DNA from: Eretmocerus hayati
Taxonomy: Eukaryota > Arthropoda > Insecta > Hymenoptera > Aphelinidae
Reading direction: 5' to 3'
NCBI GenBank assembly: GCA_029851415.1
Contig: CM056744.1
Location: 61,155,172 to 61,219,171 of the forward strand
Length of the DNA: 64,000 bases
In this document: positions 34,255-45,375 of the stretch, piece by piece
How the letters are laid out: every line of letters begins with the position of its first letter
How positions within the stretch are numbered: the first letter of the stretch is position 1
The notes under the pieces: generated by a model
What the model saw: the letters and a program-made list of their open reading frames with translations, nothing else
Told to the model about the DNA's origin: nothing
Databases searched by the model: none
Program-made: the position numbers and the translations under genes

Positions 34255-35116
34255 TAATTTAACGCGGGGGTTACGTTCCGGCAGGTTACCGCGTTAAGCA
34301 AAACCGCGTTGAATAAAGCATTGCACTTATGGAGAAGTAGGGTATGCGTACCAAGACTCATGATCGACCAACTATGACCGATTTTTTTGTGAATTTGGGA
34401 TCAAATAGGAGTCTTTCTGATAATGAAATCATCGATAGTGCTGACAAACCATAGAACTTTCTCGGATTTTCTGTCCACTTTCACGAATAGGTCTTATTGT
34501 TGATTCATTTACTTTTAATTTCCGCGCAACTTCTGCAACTCTTACACCTGTTTTCAATAGGTCCCAAATGTTCGATTCTTCTTCCAAGTTCATCACTTTT
34601 CGAGGCTTTTCAGCAGCGGGAGAGCTTTAGCTGGTTGATACTTGTTTTCGTTTTTCAGACATTATGGGAAAGATTTGATAATTTTACTATTTTTTTCTAG
34701 ATTTACCTTGCTAAAAATACAGCCAAGACTTATGTAGACAAGAATTGAGATTTTTTGGTTAAGGGTTCAAACAATCAAACGCATTTGTCTAAGAAGATCA
34801 ATAACTCATCATGATGGATACAGTCTCGATTCGTTCACCCAAGAGAGTATTGGGAAGTAAAATTCCTCAGAACTGTTTTATTTGTGATTATTCACAAGTT
34901 TTTGCACTTAACAGATTCGAAGTAAATTGTTTGTTATTCCTGCGGGTGATTGCGTCTTTCTGCTAACGTCATTCGAAGCTTTTTCCAAGAATTCCATTTT
35001 CTAAACCGCGTTGTACAAATTCCAAACCGCGTTGAACGAAAAAAAAGGTGGCAATTCCAAAATAGCGTATAACCAAAACCGCGTTGACCAAAACCGCGTT
35101 GAACAAGGGACGCCTG
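34255..35116 (-). mobile_element. Tigger/pogo-type DNA transposon remnant
   Basis: Both ends are filled with the ACCGCGTTGAA / TTCAACGCGGT motif typical of Tigger-like TIRs. The right end, inverted, reads CAGGCGTCCCTTGTTCAACG and is followed by TA (35117-35118). The left end is more decayed (AACGCGGGGGTTACGTTCC near 34261). A short minus-strand transposase N-terminus lies inside. At about 860 bp it is internally deleted. Confidence 0.75.
34440..34662 (-). pseudogene. Tigger transposase N-terminus (HTH) fragment
   Basis: The minus-strand frame from ATG at 34662 begins MSEKRKQ, hits a stop, then continues KPRKVMNLEEESNIWDLLK and VAEVARKLKVNESTIRPI. This is the first helix-turn-helix of pogo/Tigger/CENP-B-like transposases, which binds the TIRs. 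The frame then breaks, and the second DNA-binding domain and the DDE core are absent. It confirms the identity of the surrounding remnant. Confidence 0.75.
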
Positions 35117-35390
35117 TATTATAGGAGTAAATAAAGGATTGGGGTGCACTATTGCTACTAAATAAACACTGCACAGATATTCACAGAAATCCACTCTTGA
35201 TTGCGAACCGCGAGCACTCAATGGTAACTCTGATTATACGAGGATGGCCGGAGTGCTCTCTTCGGCTGTGCGTAACCAAGTGGTGCGCGCTCACTCCTGC
35301 TCGTGTTTGGCATCGAGGTATCTATCTCTCCCTTATATATAGTAGTGAGAGAACATTCTTCTGAATTTCCCTGAATTCCTCTAAACTTCC

Positions 35391-35620
35391 TTAAACTCCG
35401 CTGAATGCTCTTGATTGCCTTGAATGCCCAAGAGGGCTCCTGATAGAGCCTCTGAGGTCCTTCGACGGCCCCGAGTGCCTCCGACCAATTGACCTAAATC
35501 ATGTTCCATATTTACCTTAGGGGCTGAAAGATTCCCCTGAGATCCCCTGAGGGCCTGTGAGGGCCTCTGAGGGCTTCCGAGGGCCCCTAATTCTTTCTGA
35601 GCCCCTGCAGATCTCTCAGT
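35391..35620. repeat. Degenerate GAGGGCCTCTGA-type minisatellite
   Basis: Runs of related 10-15-bp units such as CTGAGGGCCTGTGA and GAGGGCTTCCGA are interspersed. The proline/serine-like reading frames across it are repeat artefacts. Confidence 0.6.
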
Positions 35621-35798
35621 CTTCTCAATTTTCCTTTGCAGCCTCCAAGAGATCACCTCCTTCCCATGATCATTATTTTCCATCAGATCATTCAATTATT
35701 ACAACATTTGAAGTGGGCTTGAGTTACGTAGAAGATGTATATTTCTTCCGAAAAAATATGAATTAGAAACATTTTACAGTATATCCGAGAATCAGAAA

Positions 35799-36222
35799 TC
35801 AATATTCAATGTCTTTGGTGACGGAACACTCTTCCACAACATGAACTTCATTTCCCGAAATCAATTTCTCAATTTCCATCTTTTCACCACCTAACAATTT
35901 CAATTTATCTACACCCTTCACTTTGACATGTACGTTGAACCTGTAGAGACCACTCAATGAAATCAATTTCGGAACGATTCTTTTCAATTTCATCTGGTTG
36001 ATTAGTAAATTGACCATTCTCTTGTAAGTCACCGGAAACTTCTAACTCCACTCCACGATCGTACGATTCAATTTGACGGTTTTCATCTTTCACAACAATG
36101 ACATCAAGTTTGTGACGTATATTCGTAGTTACACCCAGAATTCCACTTTCATTCTTCTTATTTATTCGAACACATTGATCCTTCGGATAACCCTCTATCT
36201 CTGGAGAATCGACAAGACTCAT
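35799..36222 (-). other. Unidentified minus-strand reading frames
   Basis: Two overlapping frames (36222-35905 and 36032-35799) have coding-like composition, with charged, lysine/glutamate-rich stretches. I recognise no family. They lie downstream, in the same orientation, of the Helitron fragments and may be the remains of the same element. Confidence 0.3.
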
Positions 36223-36379
36223 GTAAAAATCATGTCATATAGTCGGAACATCACCAATTCAACTCACTTATTAATCCTTTTTTCAAAGGTATATCATCAA
36301 ATATTATCGTGTTGTATATCCCAACGTCGTATTCGCGAATTTCTTGTTCAATTTGATGATATTCTCGTTATGAGAGCAC

Positions 36380-36760
36380 AGAACAACTTTATTCGTAGAA
36401 ATATCCCCAATCATGTCTTTGAATATGGTTTTCCATACATCATTACTTATACACGAATACTCAATTTGATATGATAATCAATTTCCTAATATTATTCTCA
36501 ATTTCGTTTGAAGTTAACCATTGTGTACGTACTTCACTAATTCACTGTCATCGCCCTTTTTCTGGAACTCAGACTTGCGAAATACTTCGTCAACATACGC
36601 AACTATAGTTCTGTAATTTAATTGTCATCAAAATCTCTATTCATAGAGATACATATCAGTGAACTGAATCACTAACGTTGTTCCATCTCCAATTTTGGCT
36701 CTATTCTCCGAATAATCGAGTCCGGGAATTGCTCACATTCGCTGTGAGCTCTCAAAAAAA
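36380..36760 (-). pseudogene. Possible Helitron helicase middle segment
   Basis: With stops and frame changes, the minus strand gives IGDGTTLV near 36690 and, further on, CSHNENIIKLNKKF near 36390. In Helitron Rep/helicase proteins an IGDG segment followed by a N-[DE]-[DN]-[VI]..[IL]N segment precedes the C-terminal helicase block. The spacing is plausible but the matches are short, so this is tentative. Oddly, it lies after the C-terminal block and not before it. Confidence 0.4.
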
Positions 36761-36911
36761 TACTCTCTGTTTCATGCAATGCTATTATTTCATCCAAACA
36801 CTCAATTTCTGTAGATGGATTTGATCATTTTAAGCACTTTCCGTATTCCACTCCATCTAAACGGAACTTGAGAACGATATACTTGATTTCATATTAGAGC
36901 TGACAAAAATA

Positions 36912-37430
36912 TCAAACATCAGATACTCCATCCCAAACAACATTCTCGATCTCATCTGGACCATCGAATCTATTTTCAATGAACGAATTCTTCGGATCTC
37001 TGCACCGAGGGAGAGCAACGTAAATTTGTCCATCGGAGAGGAGCGGCTGTTTTATATGAATACCAACCTTATCCAGACTTTGACTTTGAGACTTGTTAAT
37101 CGTCATTGCCAATACCCAGACCACAGGAAACTGTTTCCTGTGAACTACAAACAGCAGGAAAGACTCACCCTCGGTTAGTGTTTTCTTGGGTATGAAAACT
37201 ATTCTCCTCATATTCTCCCAAGTTATAACCTCCGCTTCAATATTATGCTTGTACAATTACCTAATCTCCAATCGAATCCCATCACACAAACTCTTTGCCA
37301 CGCTCAGATTCCGAGTCATCAGATTCCGAATCAACATCACAATAGCATTTACTTTCAAATCAATTGATGGTATATAGTTGTTTTCTCCGAACTCAAGAAT
37401 ACAATTAGCTCGTGTCTGGGTACCCCCGGT
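36912..37430 (-). pseudogene. Helitron PIF1-type helicase C-terminus
   Basis: Helitrons transpose by rolling circle using a Rep nuclease fused to a PIF1-like helicase. Here the minus strand shows LKVNAIVMLIRNL and SLCDGIRLEI, then a stop, then YKHNIEAEVIT and RIVFIPK. These are followed by FPVVWVLAMTINKSQSQSL and SDGQIYVALPRCRD, the last helicase motifs of this family (usual form: AMTINKSQGQSLDRVG...GQLYVALSR). The in-frame stop lies about 37260. The Rep domain and the ATP-binding part were not found. Confidence 0.85.
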
Positions 37431-37625
37431 GTTCCTCCTCCCTATGCTTTATACAGGCTCAACAACTCAAAACCAATGAGTTCGCCATCATTGATTCCCA
37501 TCAAACATGTCTTGAAAATCGCTTAGACATTCTCAGTTCATACATTTTGCTGGCCTTGTTCTCAACAATTCTGTCTATCACGAAATTGAATGAGAGTCCC
37601 TTGCTCTCATTCTTGTCATTGTATC

Positions 37626-38145
37626 TGTTCGGATGAGTCAGTTGAATTCAGAGATAATTTTCAGAGCTTTCGAGAACAAGAGAGCCAAGGTAGAGCAATG
37701 AACTTTACCTCCCCTTGAAATCGTATGTTTCTATTGCACGCTGATTGGCACATTCAAAATTCATAGAAATTTGGCAACATAGCTCTTCCTCAGTCCCTCT
37801 CGGTCTCGACTCTCAGTCCCTCGCGATCTCGCTCCGGCGAACCGGCAGTTGAACACGAACCGCCGAGCAGGCAAAAATTGTAAGCCTCGCTCACGCTCGC
37901 GTTCCAAAGTGCCGCGAGCTCCATAGCATTTTCTTCGCAAAATTAATCTCTCCGCGTCGCGATTTCAACCCTCAATTCTCTCGCGCCTTTTTTCCTATAA
38001 CCAAATGTAGTGAAACCGAGAGTGAATAAGAGCAGCCATTTTATTATCACAAAAATCGAAAGTTATGAATTTTATGCTTCCACTGTCCTGGCCTCGAGCG
38101 CCCCATCGCGATCTTATAACTTATATTCTGGGCTGCACCCAAACA
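37626..38145 (+). repeat. 5' LTR of BEL element 2
   Basis: It matches 49101-49483 at both ends but has about 125 bp more sequence around 38000-38120. The left flank GTATC pairs with the flank of the other LTR. Confidence 0.85.
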
Positions 38146-38584
38146 TTTTGATAGCAGAGCGTCGTTGGGGCTCTAAATTCGGTTCTGTGTTTTTTAATAG
38201 TGGCATCGCTGGTTTTCGAGTGGATTTCGTCGCGCGAGTGCAAGTGATGTGAGTGCGCGGAGAGAAAGGAGCTCGCGGCCGTTGGACATTTGGAGTTCAA
38301 CGCGAGCACATCACGAGGCAATAAAAGCCTCATTTGCTGCGCAACGACACCGGAGTCTACAAGTTGCGGACATCCTCGGCCCAGAAGCAAGCAGCAGCGC
38401 GGCTGAGAAAGAGCAGCAGCTGGTGAGCAGATCGTCACGAGCTGCAGCAGGGCAAGCAGCGTGGAATTATTCACGCGCTCTCCCGGGTATTATCCCGCGC
38501 GTCGCGCCATCACCAGCTGCCAGCCGGAGCTACGTTACACCGACGTTGCTTCCCACCATCCGTCCTCTCCTGACCGCAGGGCAG

Positions 38585-38735
38585 TCAAGCGTGGTAGAGT
38601 CCTTCCCCTCAAGCCCCTCCAGTCATGTGTAGAGCGCGCCGCGGCGTCGCAGGGGAGGGGCTCCTTCGCCGCGAGCCGCGACGCTCTCTGCACTTGACTG
38701 GAGGGGCTTGAGGGGAGGGACTCTACTACGCTTGA
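38585..38735. repeat. Long GC-rich hairpin in the BEL 2 leader
   Basis: The 41-nt segments 38585-38625 and 38695-38735 are inverted copies with two mismatches. The 69-nt loop is GC-rich and itself partly self-complementary (AGAGCG...CGCTCT). No gene is present. The reading frames on both strands across 38249-38859 are likely leader-sequence artefacts. Confidence 0.8.
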
Positions 38736-38897
38736 CACCCCTGCCTGACCGCTCGCCCCAACCCATCATCTTCGCTGCTGCGCGGGCCGCGCACGCTACT
38801 TGGAAAGTGGGGCACAGTAAAAGAGTGGGGATGAGGGGGCTGTTCAGCGACACAGTCATCGCGGAATAATTCGGTGAACGTATCGTTCATCTACTAG

Positions 38898-39798
38898 CCC
38901 TTAGCTGGCACACCTCCGCCGAATAACATAGCTGGCCAACCTGTGTCGATTCGACCCACGTTGAAAAATTGATGCTGTCAACGTATTCAGATGATTTCCG
39001 AGGCCAAAGAAAGAATTTCAAGAAAGACAAATGTCCAGTAAATGCGAAAAATCTCTTTTATCTGAAACATTTTTTGCAATTTTCATCCAAATGAGCTGAG
39101 AATTCAACTGAGTCATCTCGAGATGAGGTAAATTGAAGGAAGCAAAAGCGCGAGAGTGGATCTTGGAAAAAAAGTATTCATTCTGACATATTCCGACGCA
39201 TGAATTGAGAATTTTTATTCTCACCCAATAAGCCGGAATGAAGACCTCCATTGGAAGATCGACCACTGGACTATTCTTTTCTCATATCTACTTGATCTTG
39301 AGATAACTCAGTTAAATTTTCAGCTCATTCCATTGAAAATTGCGTCCTCTAGAATATTTTCAGTGGAAGGCCTTTTTTTGCAATTTTTTGCAATAATTCA
39401 TTACGAAGAAAACCCATTTTTTGCACTTTGTCGTTCTTCTCTCACATGGCTATCGAGTATACGATATTGAGCTGTATGGACGCGAAGTCGGATGAGAACA
39501 CAACGTATGTAACCAAAAATTATATGTAGTTAATTCTGATCCATGAAACAAACTCGAGTGAAAAACACACGACGCGCGCATAGCTGGCACACCTGGGTAC
39601 TTTAGACCCAGCGACAATTTTTCTTGGCTGTGGTGGGAAGACGCGCGCGCCAGCCCTGTTGCTATATGCACGGTCGGTAAGTGGCACATCTTGACTTCCA
39701 ACAAATGTCACCCTGAGCCCGGGAAACTCCGAATTACGAGCGTGGCGATTTCATAAAAGAGGCCTTGGGTCGAATAGACCCACGTGTGCAACCTAGGA
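38898..39798 (+). mobile_element. piggyBac-type non-autonomous element, CTAG target
   Basis: This is a second copy of the 25574-26551 element, beginning CCCTTAGCTGGCACACC and ending GCAACCTAGGA, 901 bp. The flanking tetranucleotides are CTAG on both sides (38894-38897 and 39799-39802), unlike the TTAA of the first copy. It sits in the leader of BEL element 2. Confidence 0.8.
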
Positions 39799-40314
39799 CT
39801 AGTCTGCAATATATGTCGTGCGGACTCTCTCGCACTTAGAATTCTCGTACGTTCAGCTGCGAGCCACGACAGCTGATTGAATCAGATACACGCGACGCAT
39901 ATATTGGACGTTCACGAGGCTGGCAGCATTGCATGAATTACATGACTACTCCACATATGGATATGGTACGTGGTCAGCTATGAATGGTTGTGGTTGTTGA
40001 TTATTGTGTGGCGCATTAGGGTCAAGCTGCAGCAGAAGCTAGACGCGATCGATCAATTTGGTCATAGATATTAGATGGGGCAGATCGGTCGACCCAACGC
40101 TCTAGCGTCTCTGTGTTGGTAAAGTAGCTGATCCATCTCAACCTTCCATCAGTTGAGAGAATTTCATAACTTGATCGGTTTTAGTCTCACGCGTTAGTGT
40201 GCGTGTTATTGAGTGAGTTTGTGTATTTTGTGTGTGTTCTACATCTCGACCTGAGTTTGGAAGTTTGATTGTTATTAATTTCTGTTCTATCTGTGATAAT
40301 TCGTGGGAAATCAT

Positions 40315-41630
40315 GGCTGTTAGACTTCTTTTCAATCGGCAATTGCAACTTGTCGTCCATATTCGTAATTCTGACACAAATACTGTCAAAAAGGACAAAG
40401 AAAACATTACTGTAAATTCTCTCAAAACTCGCTTGGAGTTATGAGAAAGATATTGGGATGAATTTTGACAAGATGATTTGAATTTACAACAGCAGTAGGA
40501 TGAATTGAAGGACGAATAGTATTCCACTAAATGAGGTTCTCTAGAGATCGAGGGGAATTATTCAATTCTGAAAGAAGTAGATGAGAATGCTGAATTAACG
40601 ATACCGGGAGGATCACTGTCTGAACATGGTTCAGTACATGGTTCAGCGCGAGGCTCAGTCCACGCGTCAGTCCATTCAGCCAATCATCCTCAAAATCAAA
40701 ATTTCTACCCATATCAACATTGTGATGCGCAGCAACTTATACGTACGTCATCGGAATTGCAGTCCATCCCTAGACTCGAACCGCCTAAATTTTCTGGTAA
40801 ACAAGCTGATTGGGAATACTTCGAGGAGCGTTCTAGATCGGTTATTGGGGAAAATCCTGATTTATCATCGTCTGCTCAATTGAACCATTTGCTCAATGCA
40901 GTTGAGGGTGACGCAGAAAAAATGATGAAAGGCGTCAAAACGCGTACTACAAGTTTTTTAATTGCTTGGAATGAATCATGTCGACGTTACGATAACTCTC
41001 GGTTGAGATTGAGCACGAACTTGAATGAATTGATAGATTTAGCCCCAATCACCAAAAAATCTGCTTACGATTTTGTTACAATTATGAACCAAGCTGAAGA
41101 ATCTATTCAAGGACTTCGAGATCTAGAGTGTCCCGTGGATGAATGGGATTGTTGGCTCGTTCATTTAATTGTTCAAAAATTGGACCCGGGTACCAGAGAA
41201 ACTTGGACTATTGCGCAAGAAAATGTTGAGGGTTTTTCGACGTATGCTGCTTTATCTAACTTTTTGGAAAATCATATTCAATCGTTAAATGCGGCGCAAC
41301 AAATGAATCGAAGCCTGGTTTGTCGTCTGCTGGACGATACCAAGGTAATTCTAGTAGAAGGGATGTCAATTCAAATTCTGGGAATTCACAAAGTAATAAT
41401 GGTCAGTCTAGCAGTCCACGTATTTGTATTAATTGTGAACGCAATCATGCATTGCACAAATGTGAAAAGTTTTTATCGCTGTCTGGGCACCAAAGATTTG
41501 AATTTTGCAAATCAAATCAGTTGTGTATTAGTTGTTTGAAACCTGGTCATTATGCTGAAAAATATGGATCACAGTATAAGTGTAGTAAGTGTAAAAGGTC
41601 ACATCATACAAAACTACATATGGATTTTTA
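40315..41630 (+). pseudogene. BEL element 2 gag (broken)
   Basis: The frame starts at ATG 40315 (MAVRLLFNRQ). It has five in-frame stops between about 40440 and 40530 and continues open from 40545. The central part has IPRLEPPKFSGKQADWEYF, the conserved Pao gag motif, then helical sequence. After a frame change near 41310 come the zinc knuckles: CINCERNHALHKC, CISCLKPGHYAEKY (last cysteine replaced by tyrosine) and CSKCKRSHHTKLH. A TAG ends the segment near 41630. The clustering of stops at the N-terminus contrasts with the long open central region. Confidence 0.85.
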
Positions 41631-44600
41631 GGGTGCTTCTAAGCCAGAGGATTCTCAAAATTCGCAGCAACAAGTTGGTTCTCATCTAATTCACAATTCT
41701 TCCGCGGTGTCAAAGCAAGCGCGTTTGGTAGCAACCGTGCGTGTTTGGTTACAAGGTGCGGACGAACAGAAAATTGAAGCTTGTGCCTTGATTGACCCAG
41801 GCTCAGACTGTTTGTTTGTAGCAAATAGGGTCGTTCAAGCCTTGAATTTGTCGTTACGGGAACTCAAGTTGGGGGTCAATACCACTGGGGATCGACGCAC
41901 AGTAGTTTCGACAAGTGAAGTTTCGCTCACTCTACTGTCCAAAATCGATTCAAATTTCTTGTTCGAGATTGAGGCTCTGGTTCTTCCGGATTTTACCTCA
42001 TTTTCGCCTAGGTCAACGGTGAAATGTGACGATTGGCCACATTTAGATGGACTAACACTTGCGGATCCGGAATTTTTCATCCCTGCTGAAGTTGACTGTT
42101 TATTGGGCACACAGGTGTATAGTGAAATTCGTAGAGAAGGTTTGGTAAAGGGCCCATCAAAAACTCCTACCGCTCAGAACACAGCATTGTGCTCGATTCT
42201 CACTGGAGGTACGGAGTCGGGTGTGGAAACTGTACATCCTCTTGCCGTTCTATCTTTGCATTCTGGCGTTGATAGCTCCCTATCAGATCAACTAACTGAA
42301 TTTTGGGAAATTGAATAACACCCAGCTAATTGTCATCTTACAGCTGAGGAGGAGTATTGTGAAAAATTGTCTAGGTCGTCTGTAGAGCGCACGTCTCAAG
42401 GACGCTTCGTCATGCGCCTCCCATTCACACAAAATACTCATGGAGCTTCGTTTTCTGAATCTAGGGTCGTTGCGGTCGTATGCCTACTACGATCTGAGAA
42501 AGAACGACAACAAGATTCTTAGTTGGATGGAGTATACACCAAATTCATGGAAGAGTACGAGTCATTGGGTCACATAAGACGCATGCAGTCACCAGATGGG
42601 TCAAAGCCAGTGCCATCTTACCTGCCACATCATCCTGTTTTTCGTAAGGATAGCGACAAAATTCGAGTCGTTCTGAATGCTTCGCACAGAACAGCTAATG
42701 GTAAATGATTTTTTATTGGCTGGCCCCAAGCTTCAATATGATTTAACATTGGTATTGATCCGTTGGAGATTTTTCAAATATGGATTTTGTACTGACATCG
42801 TTGAAATGTTCAGACAAATTTTGGTATATCCAGATGATGTCAAGTGGCAAAGGATTGTCTGGCGGCCATTGGGGCAAGAGGAGATTCTCGATCATGTACT
42901 ACTCACGTTCACTCACGGAACAGTTTGTGCGCCATACCTGGCTATTAGAGTTCTCCTCCATTTGGCTGAAATTTACAAAGAACAGTTTCCTATCGCTGTT
43001 CTCATCATCCTATACCATCGATACATGGATGATTTGTTTCGGGGAGGGGATACTCTCTCAGCCGCATTGGGAGCTCGAGATCAGCTGATTTCTATCATGT
43101 CGTGCGCATGTATGGAACTCGGAAAGTGGTCAGGTGACATTTCGATAGAACTCGACGATGTTGTCTCCACAATCGGATTAAAATGGTCACCGCAAGGTGA
43201 TGAATTCTTCTTTCGTATATCGCTGCCCTCTGCTCCTGATACGGTTACTAGAAGAACTTTACTTTCAGAGTAGCTCGGTTATTCGATCCTCATGGTTGGT
43301 TAGCTCCGTTTTTGATACGAGCTAAAATTTTGGTGCGAAACATGTGGCATTTGAAAATTGATTGGGACACTCCTGTCGTTGGAGAAGTACTCGCGGAATG
43401 GCTAGAAATACGGTCACAAGTTCCACTTTTATCGCAAGTTCGTGTGTCTCGCTAGTTGGGTACTCTGAACAGTTCAAATCGGGAACTTCATGAATTTGCA
43501 GACGCGTCGAAAAGGGCTTATGCGGCCGCTGTTTTTTTAGCTATTCCAGGAGAAACTTCAAACTTGATTATGGCAAAAACGAAAGTCGCGCCGGCAAAAA
43601 CGCTGTTCATACCTAAGCTTGAGTTGTGTGCTGCGGTTTTATTGGTTAAATTGGCGAAACATGTGATGAATAATTTTGAAGTTCGGCCATCAGCTGTTCA
43701 TTGCTGGTCAGATTCGAAAGTTTTCTTGGATTGGCTCAATGGTCATTCGTCCAAATGGGAGACTTTTGTGGCCAATCGAGTGAGTACGATTAGCAGCACT
43801 TCTCCTGATGCTGTATGGAGGCATGTTTGTTCAGAAGAATATTGCGCTGATCGCGCAACCCGGGGGGTAACTGCGAAAGAACTTTTAGATTTGAACATTT
43901 GGTAGTATGGTCCTAATTGGATAATTCAATCGAAAGATGAATGGCCTAAGGTTTCGTCTGAACCCGTATGCGCAGAAGCGCTTGCTCATTTGGTTGTGGA
44001 ATCGTCACCAGTTTTAGAACACCTTCAAAAGCATGTCAGTTCTTCTTCAAAAATAGTTCGCATCGTTGCATATATATTTCGATGGTAATTAAATACCTCG
44101 CGCAATTCTGAAGATCGTTGCAAATCTTTCTTGAGTCCTATAGAGTTGAACTCAGCTAAAAATGCATTGTTCAAGTCCATTCAGAGGCAGCACTTTGCTG
44201 AAGAAATCGCAGATTTGGAGAAAGGAGAAAACTTGTCGAAGAGAGGTGACATCCGAAGATTGCTACCATTTTTAGATGCTCGCGAGGTTCTGAGAATTGG
44301 TGGACGCCTTTAAAATGCAAAATTGTCTTACAACGAAATACATCCAGTTATTTTGTCGAGTGGAAGCATCTTTGTTCAACGTTTGGTCGAGGAGTTACAC
44401 AGAGATTTGTTACATGGGGGAGTTGCTGATGTTGAGTGATTTATATAGATGGGCGTGGATACCTTGACTGCAACATGCAGTTCAAAAAGTTTATCGTAAT
44501 TGTGGGAAATGTACTCGGTGCGGTGGTAGACCGCTCATACAGCTAATGGCCCCATCACCAGCAGATAGAGTTACACTAAAGTATGCCTCTCAAGCTAGTG

Positions 44601-45120
44601 GCATCAATTACGCAGGTCCAATATCTGTTCTGTTTTCTCGCGTAAAAGGTGCTGAAACCACAAAGGGATACTTTTGCATTTTCGTTTGTATGTTCCCGCG
44701 AGCAACTCATGTTAGAACCGTTTCAGATCTCACCACTCCAGCATCCTTAGGCACCGTTCATAGATTCGTTGCAAGACGAGGTAAATACACAAATATATAT
44801 ATATTGCGACAACGCCAAAAATTTTGTAGTTGCTGAAAGAGAGCTTGGGCAATTATTTGACCAATCATCGGCATTTCCAATAGAACTAAGCGAAGAATTA
44901 GCTAAAGAGGGAGTCACTTGGCACTTTTCATCGCCCCGCGCACCTCACTTTGAAGGTTTACGGGAGGCGGCGGTTCGCTCATTCAAACATCATGTGAAGC
45001 GAGTAGTGGGTGATTCTAAGTTCACTTTTGAAGAATTGCAAACTCTTAGTTCTCAAATCGAAGCATGCCTAAATTCGAGACCGCTTTGCCCTTTGTCAAC
45101 TGAAGGAGCTGATTTGGTTG

Positions 45121-45375
45121 CCATATACAAGTTGAATATTTGGTCTCGTCGATCTTGAAGGACGGTGGGGAACTAAATAAATTCCCAAAATTTCATGATG
45201 GAAATTTTATTGCAACGTTTCGTCCACTAGGTTTTGTGGACCTCATCAGGCTTCAGGTTTGTTATTCTTTAGATCGTCATGATATTTTTTTAACGATCTT
45301 GTGATAGAGCACAGACATAACGTCTGGCTCCTGTCAATACAAGTAAATAGAGTGAGTCCTAGAAAAAATCACTTA
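45121..45375 (-). mobile_element. Penelope-like element fragment (255 bp)
   Basis: The insert splits the BEL 2 integrase between perfect 11-bp duplications TGATTTGGTTG (45110-45120 and 45376-45386). Removing it restores a continuous integrase reading (DLVVLTPGH). On the minus strand it holds CTGATGAG...CGAAACGTTGCAATAAA, a signature of the terminal repeats of Penelope-like retroelements. No RT or GIY-YIG endonuclease is present, so this is a short truncated copy. Confidence 0.7.
45153..45257 (-). ncRNA. Hammerhead-ribozyme-like motif
   Basis: On the minus strand the core CTGATGA lies at 45249-45243. It is followed by a stem II of six base pairs (GTCCAC / GTGGAC) and then GAAA at 45221-45218. 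ACG after the core can pair with CGT before a GTC at 45163-45161, giving the cleavage-site arrangement of a type I hammerhead. CTTCA after the GTC pairs with TGAAG before the core as stem I, with one extra unpaired C. The stem III loop is long (about 50 nt) and contains its own hairpin. Penelope-like elements are known to carry hammerheads. Whether this copy folds and cleaves is untested. Confidence 0.65.

Noticed and set aside
35381..35766. Reading frames over the GAGGGCCTCTGA repeats
   Set aside because: They are minisatellite translation artefacts.
37626..38145. Independent dispersed repeat unrelated to the repeat at 49101
   Set aside because: The matching GTATC flanks and the polypurine tract make them LTRs of one element.
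38249..38859. Alanine/serine-rich frames on both strands in GC-rich sequence
   Set aside because: They cross a hairpin in the leader of BEL element 2 and show overlapping coding on both strands, typical of GC-rich non-coding DNA.
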